Origin: Ceratotherium simum simum
Taxonomy: Eukaryota; Chordata; Mammalia; Perissodactyla; Rhinocerotidae
Assembly: GCF_000283155.1 (NCBI RefSeq)
Contig: NW_004454177.1
Location: 23,676,246-23,740,245, forward strand
Reading direction: 5' to 3'
Length of the DNA stretch: 64,000 bases
Program-made: the position numbers and the translations under genes
The notes under the pieces: generated by a model
Seen by the model: the letters and a program-made list of their open reading frames with translations, nothing else
Databases searched by the model: none
Told to the model about the DNA's origin: nothing
Part shown: piece after piece, positions 13,913-26,160 of the stretch
Position numbering within the stretch: the stretch's first letter is position 1
Layout: every line of letters starts with the position of its first letter

Positions 13913-15310
13913 GAGTGCCTGCCTCTGAGTCAGAGACAAAGACATTTAATTACTCTTTGCAAAATCAGTAGCTATAACAACAGCTTGCATGAGTTCCCCA
14001 AGCCCCAATCTCGATAGCATAACATGGTATGGGACAGATTGTACCTGCACAGAAGTGAGATGCACTATAGGATAGTGACCCTGAAATTAGGAAACCTTCT
14101 GGCTATATCCTCCCCTCCTGAGAGAGAGAAGCTTTATCATTATTCTGGAATCTCCTTGGAGAAGGAGAGGTCTATATCTTTACTTCCTAAGTAAGTGAAG
14201 GTCTAAGTTAGTTGTTCACAGAAAAAAAGTAGCTTTTTAAAGTGAATATATCACATCTTTTTCTGGATATTTCCAAATGAATGCCCTACCTTCAGAAAAA
14301 TTATGAATAACAGCAGTGGAGACCTTAGAATTTCTGTATCCAAGAAACGTAGAAATGGTAATGTTGTTAGAAAGAGACTAGAAGTCTTGTCTTGAAGCAT
14401 TTTTCTGGAACACTACTATTTTTACTTAGTGAGGCCTTGAAGTTTGATAAAATTTATAGAGGGGATGCCTTTTCTTCTGCCTTGAACCACCTCTGAATGA
14501 GAGCAAACGAAATGCTTAGTTTAAATTTCAGCAAAAGGGATTATTAAACTATTACAAAATTTATAGGTCTGAATGCCAAATACAAGAGCAAGTTATTTTA
14601 ATCAACTTTCTCAGTTCTCTAAACATTGCTATAATTAACTGAAATGAATAATGTGGCAGTTTATTAACATTCATTTTTAAACATCTCAGGTAAAAAAAAA
14701 ATGAAGACTTCAAATGTAAATAACAAGTTAATCCAAAACATAATTCATCGAGTAAGCTCAGTACTGACTCCTAGGAAGCTGTAAGAGGATTTTCTCTTAA
14801 TATGTAAAAAAAGAGTCCTTTTCATAATAAACATACTAGAATCTCCCATATCCTTTTTAACTTTATGTTTATATTTTTCTTTTTTGTTAGAAGGAGGCTG
14901 AAATAATCAAAATGTAAATATGAGTTATTTTAGAATGTTGATTTAATAAACGTTTAAATAAAGTTAGAATAGACTTTTAGGAAATGAAAAAAAGATATCC
15001 AAAAGTGAGAGATGATTAAATATGAAGAGATTCAATAAAGAGATCAATAACAGAAAGGTATTGGGATCTTTTTCAGAGAATTAGAAAATATAAAGAGAGC
15101 TTGATGCCCTAGAAATAAACGTCAGAAAAAAACAAAAAGCAAAACCGGAGATTTTGAAGCAAGTTGAGCTTCTATATGAGCAGTGCCCTAGGGGGCCAGG
15201 TCAGCTCAAAGACTGAAATAGGAAGGATTTATTTGAATTAGTAATACAGACAGAAAAGTATCCAAGGAAGGAAAAATAAATAGAGGGGAGGTAAACTCTT
15301 GGAGAGAGTC
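13913..15310. other. AT-rich DNA with no recognised element
   Basis: Single-copy-looking sequence with one A8-plus run at 14693. No gene or repeat family is recognised. Confidence 0.4.
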
Positions 15311-15319
15311 AGGTAGGAA

Positions 15320-15381
15320 TTGTGTGTGTGTGTGTATGCGTACTTACGTACAGGAGTACGTGTGTGCAAGTGTGTGGTTTG
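15320..15381. repeat. (TG)n microsatellite, degenerate
   Basis: Begins 'gtgtgtgtgtgtgtatgcg' and continues as TG/CG/TACG steps up to the left end of the MLT1 LTR. Confidence 0.85.
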
Positions 15382-15846
15382 TATGGTGTATTAGCTTCCT
15401 AGGGCAACCATAACAAACTACCACAAACTACATGTCTTAAAACAACAGAAACTTATTGTCTCACAGTTCTGGAGGCTAGAGGTCCAAAATTAAGATGTCA
15501 ACAGGGCCATGCTCTCTCTGAAACCAATATAAGAGAATCCTTCCTTGCCTCTTCATAGTTTTTGATAGTTTGCCTGCAATCCTTGGCATTCCTTGGCTTG
15601 TAGCTACAGAATTTCAATCAATAGCTCCATAGTTACATCACATTCTCCCCTCATGCGTTTGTTTCTCTACCTCTCTGCTTATAAGGACACCAGTCATTTT
15701 GGGTGAAGCACCCACCCTACTCCAGTACAACCTCAACTTAACTTTTTATATCTTCAGCAACCCTATTTCCAGAAAATACCACATTTTGAGATACTGCTAG
15801 GGATTGGGGTCTTTTTTGGGGACACTGTTGAACTCACAACATATGG
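15382..15846 (-). mobile_element. Solo MaLR LTR (MLT1-like) with 5-bp target duplication
   Basis: The LTR body is 15387-15841. The plus strand starts 'tgtattagcttcctaggg', passes 'aaacttattgtctcacagtt', 'tccttggcttgtagct', 'cttataaggacaccagtcat' and 'accctatttccag', and ends 'gttgaactcacaaca'. An exact TATGG duplication sits at 15382-15386 and 15842-15846, as expected for ERVL-MaLR insertions. It is a full-length solo LTR with no internal region. Confidence 0.92.
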
Positions 15847-16004
15847 AAAAGTAATATCCATTGATAAGGGATCCCATGTGCTTCCAGTTGCCATCATCAA
15901 AGCACACTCATGAAAAGATCTTGATAGTATTAATTAGATATATGGATTTGGGGAAGTGTGTATCAATTATCATTTTGAAAATGAGCTCATTCCATTGCTT
16001 ATAA

Positions 16005-16670
16005 TTTTGTCCTATGAAGTATTCCAAGATATGTTAATATACAAAGACATTCAATGCAGCGTTAATGTGGTATCCAAAAATAAATGTACAACATTAAATA
16101 AAATTGTTAAATATATTACAGTATTACCAATATGATGAAATACTTTGTAATCACTAAAATGACCCTTACCAAAAAGTTGTCATAAAGACAATTTCTTATG
16201 GTATAGTATTGAGTGAACAAAAGGATAAAAATGATGTACACAGTATAATCCTACAGTTAAAGTTTAAACAATGAATGGAAGGAAAAATGCCAAAATTTTA
16301 ACAGTGGCTATTTTGCGGGGGAATACAATACTGGATAAATTTTTTGCACTTTTCTCCATTTTATTAAATTTTTTTTTGTGTGTGTGAGGAAGACCAGCCC
16401 TGAGCTAACATCCATTGCCAGTAATCCTCCTTTTTTTTTTTTGTCCCTTTTTCTCCCCAAGGCCCCAGTAGGTAGTTATATGTCATAGTTGCACATCCTG
16501 CTAGTTGCGGTATGTGGGACGCGGCCTCAGCATGGCTGGACAAGTGGTGCGTCAGTGTGTGCTGGGATCGGAACCGGGCTGCCAGTAGCGGAACGTGTGC
16601 ACTTAACTGCCAAGCCACGGGGCCGGCTCTTCCATTTTATTAATTTTTAATGAAAAGTCTAAGTGTTGAT
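16005..16670 (+). mobile_element. Old L1M (L1ME-like) 3' end carrying an ERE
   Basis: The sense strand contains 'gaaatactttgtaatcac', 'tatagtattgagtgaacaaa', 'tgtacacagtataatcct' and 'ttttaacagtggctatttt'. These are the ORF2-end/3' UTR blocks typical of old L1M. The ERE at 16368 splits its last part, which resumes at 16631. Confidence 0.75.
16355..16643 (-). mobile_element. ERE SINE (long type) inside L1M
   Basis: The body, 16368-16630, has the tRNA-like head on the minus strand ('ccggccccgtggcttggc'), the 'gtgggacgcggcctcagc' block (seen on plus), 'tagttgcacatcctgctag' and a CT-rich end with T-runs. Exact target duplication 'tccattttattaa' at 16355-16367 and 16631-16643. Confidence 0.95.
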
Positions 16671-17920
16671 AAGAGAGAGAAAATATAAATAAATCTTTGG
16701 TAATTAAAATAAATAGCTCATTTATTTTGGTTTGGCCAATGAATCTGTTGATTAAATCTTACCTACCTGGGCAACTCTGCATTGAATCTGGATGCTACAG
16801 CTCATCTTTTTCTACACTTCTGATGAAGACTTATCACTTACCATAGAGCAAAAAGCCAACCATAGTCTACTATGCTTGAATGGGGTGAAAGGGTTTGTTT
16901 AATAACCAGTCACCTGGAACATTTCAGAAAACTAACACCTTCCTAAGTGAAAAACTGTCTGAGGAATAATCATGACTAAATTTGTCTGGATATGATCTTT
17001 ACCAAAAGAATAAAAAATGAGTTGTATTCCCACTTACAAAATATATATTCCTTATGGTTCTATCCTTTAAACCAGTAGATAGACACATTAAATTGGGGTT
17101 ATATGTATATACTGCAAGCATATTTATCCTATAACTAAATTAAATAAGAAATAAATATAAATCTAGTCTATCATGTCATATATATCTGGATATAGTTTAT
17201 TCATTTAAAAATTTGGCAAAGATATTCATGAACATAAAATAAAATAGTGCTAATATGAAAAGTAGCTGTCTTTTGTATCACTCTTGCCTAGTCTGTACAT
17301 TTGTTCCCTGGGCACAACTGTTTTTAATTCTCTGGATATATCTTCAGGTACTCACTTCCATTTTTCCAAGTTATTTGCTTACATGTTTACATCATAATTT
17401 AGATTTTAGACATGGTCATTGACTTTCTATTATATATGGTAATTGATGGTTTTGGCTGACTATAACGTCCTCTACACACACGTACACACACACACATTTT
17501 ACCCCACATACATACTTTGTTCCCTACAACATAAGTTATGCCTTACTTTTGGTAAATTGATAATCAACATTTATATCATTATGACTATGTCAATAACATT
17601 ATCTACTCAAAGAGTGTATTATGATAATTTCTTTTGTGTAACTTTTCCCCAAGACTTAATAACTCTGACTTTTTTATTTTCCTAATTTTCTTTGTACAAA
17701 TTACCAATTTTACAAATGCTTCAATGTCCGTTAATTTTTTCTTTCAAAACACTTGCACATATCAGATATGTGGTCCATATGTTTTCACAAAGGCCTTCCT
17801 GCTTTAGCCACTCATTGTCCTGCCTGAAATGGATGAGTTATCTCCAGGTCTGGTACTGGCTACATCCTGGATTCTTCCTTCATAGGTATCCCAAGCAATA
17901 GCCTCTGATTGCTGAATCTC
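16671..17920. other. AT-rich DNA with a short CA run
   Basis: 'cacacacgtacacacacacac' lies near 17475-17496. The remainder is single-copy-looking, with no gene or family recognised. Confidence 0.4.
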
Positions 17921-17924
17921 CTAT

Positions 17925-18370
17925 CTTTTTCTTTGAAGATTTCTTTCCTTTTTACTTTGGTAAAAATTTGAGAAAAGTTGCACGCCAATTTTTTTTTCTT
18001 CTGAGACTAGTTCTTCTCCAAGAGAAATGTTTATTGTCTCTGAGTGCTTTTGGTTCTTTATTTTCAGTTTTATGAAATGTTATGATAGCATGACTTGAGA
18101 AGGATCTTTTTCATATATGGATTTGGCTTCTAGCAGGCCATTTTTATTATTATCACTATTATTGTTACTATTATTATCATAATCATCATTCTTATTATTT
18201 TGATGATTCCTTCTCTATTCTTCTCTTTCCTTATCTAGGAACTCCTATTAGTTAGATTTTAGATCTCTTGTTTTGATTCTCCAATTGTTTTTTTTTGCTC
18301 ATATTTTCCATCTCTTTGTCTTTTTGTTGTAATTTCTGAGAATTTTAATCTACTTTGTTTCACAATTCTT
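17925..18370 (-). mobile_element. Old L1M fragment, antisense
   Basis: 'aggaactcctattagttag', 'gatctcttgttttgattctcc' and 'ttttccatctctttgtcttt' resemble the antisense of the old L1M 5' region. A (TTA)n-rich patch lies at 18145-18205. Similarity is partial. Confidence 0.45.
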
Positions 18371-18379
18371 CTATAATAG

Positions 18380-18770
18380 CCAGAATGAACATAGATGTGG
18401 AAACGAGTGATTCAAATTTCAGTGGCTTAACATAATAAAGGTTTATTTTTTATACAAGCTAGGATGGTCCTTGTTGAGTGGTTTCCTTGGGTTATAAGCA
18501 GGAAAATAGAGATTTTGTGTCTCTGCTGATTTCCAGGATCTCAAAGACCTATACATACTAAGAAGATAATGACATATAGTATATCATATGACCAAGGTTG
18601 GACGTTTCCACTCTTGTCCGGAACATAGCCATGCTTCCAGCTTGAAGCAAAAGGATTCGTGAAATGTAGTTTAGCTGAGTGCCTAAGAAGGTGAGAGCTG
18701 GATGTTGATAATACGAACAATCTCTGCATCACAGCAATTGTTATCTGTGTTGATACGCGTTTCTTAGCCA
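18380..18770. mobile_element. Old interspersed repeat, family unresolved
   Basis: 'cagtggcttaacataataaa' followed by 'ggtttattttttata', and later 'gtgaaatgtagtttagctgag', have the layout of an old LTR-type repeat ('...TTTATTTCTCAC...AATGTAGTCTAGC...'). The name is not assigned. The 76-codon minus frame at 18541-18771 lies in it and is not a gene. Confidence 0.35.
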
Positions 18771-20335
18771 ACGTAACTTGGAAGTCAAAGTACTTTCACC
18801 AATCTGGATGCATTTACAACAATACCATTTATGAAATTAGCAGTTCTTTTTCTCTGTGTCTCCTTAATACTATGGGACTTCCAGCCTGTATTCAAATACA
18901 CTAAAAAATGAATTGTTCTCCAAATTCACAGGAGCTTTTTCAAATGTGCTCACAAGCATGGTCTTCTCGGCCACCACATCGTGTCTAATATAGTCTTCTA
19001 TTCCTGTTCTTACTCCCTTCAGTGATGTCTGATTTTTTGAGTCATTCTTAAGTTCCTTGTGCCAATATTTGGTTTGCTAGGTCTATAAAACTACTAAAGA
19101 AACTATCATATTTATGATCATAAGCATAATTCCCATTTCCAGGGGTTTAAACTAAGACAGAGGAGATAAGTTTAATTTTCAAAAATTACATAACTTATGA
19201 GTTGAGAGGCAATAATAACAGGTCAGTCATTTTGAATCCAAAGTTCCTGTGCCTTCTATCAAATAATACTGTATTGAGAAATATCTGATGTTCAGAAAAT
19301 TCTTAGAACATCTAAGATGAAGGAGGTACAGACAATCTATTATAAATTAACATGAGTATATGTATGAGTATTTAGGCAAAATTTGAATATCTGAAGATTA
19401 ATGTATATTTCTTTTGATTAAACCATACAAAATGGAACAGCAATGCCTGCGAGGAATGTCTTTAACTGTATATTACATTAAAAAATAACAAATTGTACTC
19501 CTCTGATAGTTAAGTATTTTAGAAGTTTGCCCAAGAATATTTGTCATCTTTGTTAAACTTTGAGACTAGAGACAGCTGATTTTTAAAGAATTTAACACAT
19601 TAACAATAGGATGTCATAACACATCTTTTTAAAACATGTCATAGACAAGAATAATTATTTTTTCATCATGAAATAATCCACAGTAAAATGAATATTATTT
19701 TAAGAAAATATGTAGATGGAGAAACACAATCAAGATTAATTATGAATATGTAGAAAATGTTTTGTTTATGATACAGTAATTATTTCTTTAGAAGATATCT
19801 GATGAAAGATAAGAAACAGGGAGGCCAATCTGACATCACCAAATGTTGCAAAGTATCTTTAGCCAAAGTCAAAATTTGGTATCCAAATTTGGGCGACAAA
19901 TATCCTTATGCTTGTTTCTCTCAAGTTTATATTTAAGAGTATTTTTTAGTCCAAAAGGATAGGCAGATAAAAATCACTAAGTAAATGGCATGGTTCTGTT
20001 CTTTTATCTGCACAAAGCATGATTACAATCCTTTATGGAGAGAGAAGAGGTAAAGATAAAAGTAGAAGGAACTCTATTTAAGAGACTTCGGACATTGCCA
20101 TCCACTAAAGTGAAAAATTATGACACAGTTCTGGCATGAAATTGTTTATTTACTGATAAATGATAAGTGAGTTTTTCAGTTTTAGGGAACTGTAGGAAAA
20201 AAGTACAGTTTTCTTAGAAGGCATCAGCAAAAATTGATGCTACACTCTTAAGTGGGTTTTGGACCACAGTACTTGAACAAGTGTGAGACATAATGAGGAT
20301 TCTAATAAATAATTGGAAAAAATGTAAGAAAGTAC
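18771..20335. other. AT-rich DNA with no recognised element
   Basis: Single-copy-looking sequence. No repeat family recognised. Confidence 0.4.
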
Positions 20336-20448
20336 CTGATGTCCTAGCTCCCTCGGTAATACATGAAGAGATAATATAAGTATTGATATGATTTTTAGTA
20401 AATCCTCAAACTTTACACATCTGGAGACATTTGGGATATAAGATGAAA
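20336..20448 (-). other. Exon-like segment, unproven
   Basis: On the minus strand a pyrimidine-rich run ending 'ttgtcttctgcttcag' precedes 113 bp that end '...GGACATCAG|gtactttc', so both acceptor and donor consensus are present. One frame is open through and far beyond it, within a 111-codon frame spanning 20240-20575. I do not recognise the peptide. Pseudo-exons of this quality are common by chance, so this is only a lead. Confidence 0.18.
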
Positions 20449-20859
20449 CTGAAGCAGAAGACAACCATTTATTAGATTTAGTCACTTTTAAAATCCTATC
20501 TAAAAACTTAATTTCCTGGCAACATGTTAAACTAAGTACCTGCATTGACATTTTCCCCTCTCTCGATCTTCTCACTTAAAACAATGAAATACGCTGACAA
20601 AAATATTTTTTAATATAACATTGTCTTAAATATATCCATGAGTTGGTACTAAAGTACTAAAGTCAGACTCAGTTAAGCAGGCACCGAGGGCATTTGCCAA
20701 AACTCACGAATTTGAACATAAGAACATTATGTTCTTATGTGTGGTTTGGGAAAGATAAAACAAAATCCAGCAAGCTTATGTAAGGCCTAAAGTTTAATAA
20801 GCAACTCCTTATAAAACTAAATCTCAAATGGAATAGAAAAAAGAAGTATCAATGCAAAG
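20449..20859. other. AT-rich DNA with a short inverted repeat
   Basis: Perfect 12-bp arms 'acataagaacat' and 'atgttcttatgt' with a 1-nt centre at 20716-20740. Nothing else is recognised. Confidence 0.5.
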
Positions 20860-22180
20860 ATACTTCTCCACATCGAGCTCATATTCTAATGGGGGGACAT
20901 CAACATTAAATAAAATAATATAGTTGATGTGGTGGTGATAAATGCTATGGAGGAAACAAGGGAGCAAGAGGGAGAGGAAGTATTATGAAGTTGGCATGTT
21001 AAATAGCTTGGTCAGAGAGAGGTGGCATAAATGATGACATTTGAGAAAAGATCTGAAGTAGATAAAGGAATGACACATGTCGATATCTTAAAGACATGTG
21101 TTTCAGGCAAAGAGAACAGCCAGTGCAAATGTGCAAGTCTCCCTAACTCTTTGGAGAAAATGCAAGGAGACCAATATAGTTGTAGCAAAGTGATTAAAAG
21201 GGTTAATAGAAGGAGATGAGGTTAAAAAAGTAACAGAGGACCAGATTGCAGATGACCTTTGAAGTAGGGTGACCATATGGCTAGGTTTGTCAGAGACAAT
21301 TTTAGTTCAACCTGTTGGCTAGTGTAATTATGACTAGAACCCCTTTTCATTTTCAAAAATTCTCCATTTGGAAGATAAGCTATATGGTCACCTTATTTGT
21401 GAGGCATTATAAGGAATTTGGTTTTTCTTCTGAATCATATGTAAAGCTATTGAAGGATTTCATGTGATAAATCACCTGATTTGGCATATATTTTAATTGG
21501 CCACTCTCATTTTTTTTAAAGAAATAGGGTGAAGTAGGTGAAGGGTCGACTTTGTTAGACCATTGCAATTATCTCGGCTAATACCAATGGGAGCTCAGAT
21601 TAGATTGGTTTTGGCATAGATGACAAAAATTGGCCAGATTCAGATATGTTTTGAAGATAGAAACAATGAAATTTAGTGATATATTGGATGTACAATTTGA
21701 AAGAAAGAATGAAGTCAAGATTACTCCAAGATTTTACCTGGTAAAGAGAATAAGTGGTATTGCCGTTAACTGAGGTTGGGAATAGTGGAAGGAGCAAAAT
21801 TTGGAGGAGTGGATCACAAGTTCAGTTTTTAACAGGTAAGTTTTTGATGACTACAAATAGGCTGTTGGATATATAAGTGTGGAGTTCAGGAGAGAGGACT
21901 AAGCTAGAAAAATAAATTGTGAGATATCATACTCTGGTTAGCATTTGAAGCCGTGAGATTGGATGAGATTTCCAAATGAGAGTAGATAGAGAATATAAGT
22001 GGACCAGAGACTGAGACCTGGAGCAGGCCAAAATTTATGATAGATATGAAGAAGATTCTGTAGAAAAGAAATGTTTGATGTTTCAAAAGAAAGTGAGGAT
22101 AGGTATTGCTGGAACTGTATTCTTGAATAGGCATAACTAGAAGAGATCAGAGGGAAAGGGAAGGAACCACCTAGCATTCA
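20860..22180 (+). mobile_element. Long ancient mammalian repeat, family not assigned
   Basis: 'gagctcatattctaatgggg', 'gataaatgctatggaggaaac', 'gacatttgagaaaagatctgaa', 'aggcaaagagaacagcc', 'aagtcaagattactccaag', 'ggagttcaggagagagg' and 'gccgtgagattggatgagat' occur in the order found in a very common old mammalian interspersed repeat. I recognise the text but not securely the name. A small DNA transposon (21266-21394) interrupts it. ORFs on either strand here are by-products. Confidence 0.6.
21266..21394. mobile_element. Small inverted-repeat DNA transposon (MITE-like)
   Basis: 129 bp bounded by 'agggtgaccatat' (21266-21278) and 'atatggtcacctt' (21382-21394), inverted repeats with one mismatch. 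The host repeat's text is interrupted between 'gatgacctttgaagt' and 'gtgaggcattataagg', as expected for an insertion. The termini resemble MER53-type or related elements; the family is tentative. It has no coding capacity. Confidence 0.6.
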
Positions 22181-24076
22181 TTCATTTTAACAGGAGATAA
22201 GTCAGGGTAAAACACTTGACAACAAATACATAGATCTTCAATCTTCTAGTCATATTAATTTACTTAGTAATTGATGTGTGGCTAATTACTTTTTTTGTGT
22301 TTCCACACTATAAACCAGTTCAGGAAAAATACTGATGACCTGACACTCAAGGTTGAGTAAAAATGGCGACTCAGGGATAAAAATATGAGATCAGGAATAT
22401 ACTACATTGATTGAAGTAGACAAGAAATCTAATTAGGACTATGTATAGAAAAGAAGTGATCTAATTTTTAGATGTTTGAATTAGCTCGGTTGGTGAATCT
22501 TTTTCTCTATTTTAATTTTCATCTCAAATCATGCAAATAAATTTTGTTGGACAAATTTTTAAATAAACTTATCCATACAGTTCTGTAGTATGTCTTTAAT
22601 TGCAGTTTTTCACTGTAAAAATATTGTATCTATAATTTTAGAAATGACCTAAATATGCTGTTGTTTTTCTCTAGGAATCTTTATTTATTTATTTTTTCCT
22701 TCATGGCATTCAATAATCTTCTGAATTTTTTCCTTTTGACTTTTTCTTTTTGGTGAAGAGGAGAAAGTATCAAACATTATCTCATTTACCAATTCACACT
22801 TGACAGATATCAATTTAAAGAGCATTTATTCTAGCATTTTTGATCTAAAAAAAAACAAAGCAAAACAAAACTAGATGGTCACGTGAATGACAAGCAATAC
22901 CCAAGATACCAAAATCAGTCTCTTTAGCCCTATCATCAAGACATGAAATGATGGCATTCCCTAAAGTGCATTATCTGATTAATTATGCTGAAGGCATCAG
23001 TTAAATTAGATCTAGTCATATAAGCCAGACATAGAGTCATCCAATTTAGCTATTAAAAGATTGTTAAGTACATTTACAAATGTTATTTTGTTTGAGGAGC
23101 CAGCTCTCTGTTAAGATGTTTTAAAGTCCAGAAATTTTTTCCATTCAATCCTCAAAATGACAGAATGACCAATAACAGTCAAGAAAACAGAAGCTTACAA
23201 AAGCAGAAACCATTTAAACAGAAGCAATGCCCTTTGAAATTAAGGAACCATCAAATGTGATTACAGGTTGCCTTCCTTCTCAGCAGCCTAGATAAGACAA
23301 GTTCCTTCACATTGGTGTATTGATGTCAATTTGCTGAACTTTTTAATATTTTATTCCATTTTAATGTTTATTTTATTATGTTTAACTATAGTGTATTTTT
23401 AATGTGAGACTCAAAAGGGGGTCTTTTATAAATTTAATTATTAATTGTGGTAAAGTCATAAGGAGATATTCCACAATGAAAAGATAAATTAAGAATTTAT
23501 AATAGGAAATAATGTACAGAAGTCTATTGATTTTATGAAAAGACAAAGCACGCTATTTAAAAAGAAATGGAGACTTCAATAGGACAAGAGGCCAAGAAGA
23601 TAACTTTTAAGAATTGAAGTATCAAGGATATCAAGAATAGCTCCTATAGGTAGCATTTCTAAAACCAAAAGTTAGATATAAAACTCTTGCCTTATAAAGC
23701 AAAACAAATAAGTCAAAATTAAGTATTCATTGTTAGCATTATTTTCCACATATATCTTTTTTTTTACCCCAATGTAATTTTTAAAATATATAACAGATAC
23801 TCTCTGTCTTCCCATTTGGCCTAATCTCTACTTTAGAGTCATAAACAAATTATAATGTTAGAATAGCTAAAGTGATCAAAGAATGACAACTGAGTTAACT
23901 AACCATTCTCTCATCTAGAAATGATATGCTTTTGTTTATTGTTATTATTATTTAACTTCCAAAATTATTGAAATATTTTGTATCTAGATAGGGAGAACTA
24001 TGAGGGATGTCTTTAGTTGTGAGTGACAACAGGCAGACTAGAGACAGCTAAATCAAGTTTAAGGGTCAGTAAAGAC
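22181..24076. other. AT-rich DNA with no recognised element
   Basis: About 1.9 kb of single-copy-looking sequence with scattered A- and T-runs. No coding, RNA or repeat feature that I can support. Confidence 0.4.
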
Positions 24077-24403
24077 AAAAGAAGCCCTGATGGGGCCGGC
24101 CCCGTGGCTTAGCGGCTAAGTGCGCCCGCTCTGCTACTGGCAGCCGGGGTTCGCATTCTGGGCGCACACCGAAACACCGCTTCTCCAGCCATGCTGAGGC
24201 GGCGTCCCACATACAGCAACTAGAAGGATGTGCAACTATGACATACAACTATCTACTGGGGCTTTGGGGGAAAAAAAAAAAGGAGGAGGATTGGCAATAC
24301 CTGTTAGCTCAGAGCTGGTCTTCCTCAGCAAAAAGAGGATTAGCACGGATGTTAGCTCAGGGCTGATCTTCCTCACAAAAACAACAAAAAAAAGAAGCCC
24401 TGA
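24077..24403 (+). mobile_element. ERE SINE (long type)
   Basis: The body, 24091-24389, begins 'tggggccggccccgtggctt', has the tRNA-like A and B boxes, then 'actagaaggatgtgcaac', 'ctggggctttgggggaaaa' and two 'gttagctcag...ggtcttcctca' blocks. Exact target duplication 'aaaagaagccctga' at 24077-24090 and 24390-24403. Confidence 0.96.
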
Positions 24404-24650
24404 GGAATGAGTGTTTGAGTGCAGGTGAATAGTGAAGATCAAAGCAAGAAGTGCAACAGACATTAGGCAGAGTGGTAAAAACAGACTTAGAGGAATTTGT
24501 GAGTGCAATACAGGCAGTATGTCCAAATGGGAAGAAAAGAGAATATGAGGATTTGGAAGAACTAAAGGCCCGTGCAAGGGGACAGGGCAGTAGTTAAAAC
24601 ATACAAGGAATAAGAAAGTATTTTACACTAAGCTAACATTTTTTTTTTTC
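24404..24650. other. No recognised element
   Basis: Sequence of mixed composition ending in a T-run at 24641-24650. Nothing can be assigned. Confidence 0.35.
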
Positions 24651-24654
24651 ATCC

Positions 24655-25680
24655 CAATATCAGTTAAGATGCTTTTGAGGCCAGATATCAGAAAACCCCC
24701 AAATCAAAGTGGTTTAAAAATGTACCCCTTTAACCAAGCATCTAAACTGTCTCCTCTCAGATATATATATGATATATCCAGTACCCTTGAAGCAGAATAT
24801 TTCAATGAATGCTGCCAATGGCAAATGCTAGTGAATCAAGTGTCCCCAGGATAAAGTAGGAGGACATGCTGAATATCCTCACTTGTGCTAGTGCTGAAGG
24901 CTCCTATAAAATGAAGCCAACCGGAGTTTGAAATTTTCATTGCCTGACAATTGTCACAGGTGTCCATTAGTTATCTTTTGCTGGGAGGGACCAAAAAACT
25001 GTTAATTGGTTTAATCATTTTGAAACTTCACTGAAAAATGATTTTGGAGCTACAGGCTTATCTGAGGCTAAAAGCTATTAGGTAAGTTAGGGCTCCACCT
25101 GGGAAAATAAGGTTCATATCCTAGCTTATTTTTATCATCTTCCTACAGACAACCTTACCTCATTCAGCCTACAAAATAGGGTGCTGTTCCAAATAAAAAA
25201 TACTATTTTGTGAGAAATTTTTATCCACCATGAAGGAATTTTATTGGGTGTTCAATTTTATTATTCTATCAAATATGCTATTTTTAACACTGTCTCAGAA
25301 TTCTGCTAAAAAGAAAATATTTAGGAGAGATTGATGAAAAAAAATGAAAGGGAAGAAAAACGGGTAGAGTGGGCTCCAGGCTTGTTACTATTAAGAGGGC
25401 CAAGATCGTCATCAGGGCCAAGTTCTCTCTTTCTCTTTGTTCTGCAGTTGTCTGTGTTGGCTTCATCCTTTTGCTTTTGGTTTCTGTTGTAGTCAAAAAA
25501 ATGGCTGCCTATGGCAATTGGAAGGCATATTTCCATTTCTCATGTTCTTTAGGAGGGAGAGAAAAACAGCATTCTCTTAAATATGCAACAAAACAAAACA
25601 GCAGCAACAAAAATTCTTGCCTTCTGCATGATTGGCCCAATTTAGTTCAGAGGACTAAATCTAGAACTAGTAACTTGCCT
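24655..25680. mobile_element. Old interspersed repeat in pieces, family unresolved
   Basis: 'gaggccagatatcagaaaac' plus 'caaatcaaagtggttta' (24680-24715), and later 'ttgtctgtgttggcttcatcc', 'aaaaaaatggctgcc' and 'catgattggcccaatttag' (25450-25650), match in order the blocks of an old mammalian LTR-like repeat. The middle is not recognisable. The 125-codon frame at 25369-25746 falls in it and is rejected as a gene. Confidence 0.4.
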
Positions 25681-25934
25681 GGAGAATGTCATGCTTTCAT
25701 TGGCTTGAACTTATTAGAATCCCCTTCAAATATGGAGATGAGGTGATAACTGAGGAAAATTGAGGCTTTAGGAATAAAGAGGAAGAGAGGAAATGGTGGT
25801 CTAGTCTGTTAAATATGAATAATTGACTTATTTAATTGAGAGTAGGAGCAAGTTCCTCCCTAAAACTTATAGCAGAATATGATATGAATGAGAGGAGGCA
25901 TTTTGGCTATTTGGTTAATAACATTTTTGGGGAA

Positions 25935-26160
25935 TGTGGTCAACCTGGGTACAAATTATAGCTCTGCCATTTTTCATTATTGAGTCCTTGAGAAATCATT
26001 TAGCCTCTCTATAGCCTTTTCTCCCTCATTCCCCATTAGGCGTACTAACAGTGCCTATGTCTTGGGGATTAAGCCATATAATGCACATAAAACACTGATA
26101 TAAATCTATGCCTGGCCCATAGTAAATGAAAGATACTATTTTTATTGTTGTTGTTATTAA
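25935..26160 (+). mobile_element. MIR SINE
   Basis: Blocks in MIR order: 'cctgggtacaaattatagctctgcc', 'gagaaatcatttagcctctct', 'gcctatgtcttggggatta', 'gcctggcccatagtaaatgaa'. Old and diverged. Confidence 0.8.

Noticed and set aside
25369..25746. 125-codon plus-strand frame with a hydrophobic stretch resembling a membrane segment
   Set aside because: The DNA matches an old interspersed repeat ('tctgtgttggcttcat', 'aaaatggctgcc'), and the hydrophobic stretch is a by-product of T-rich sequence.
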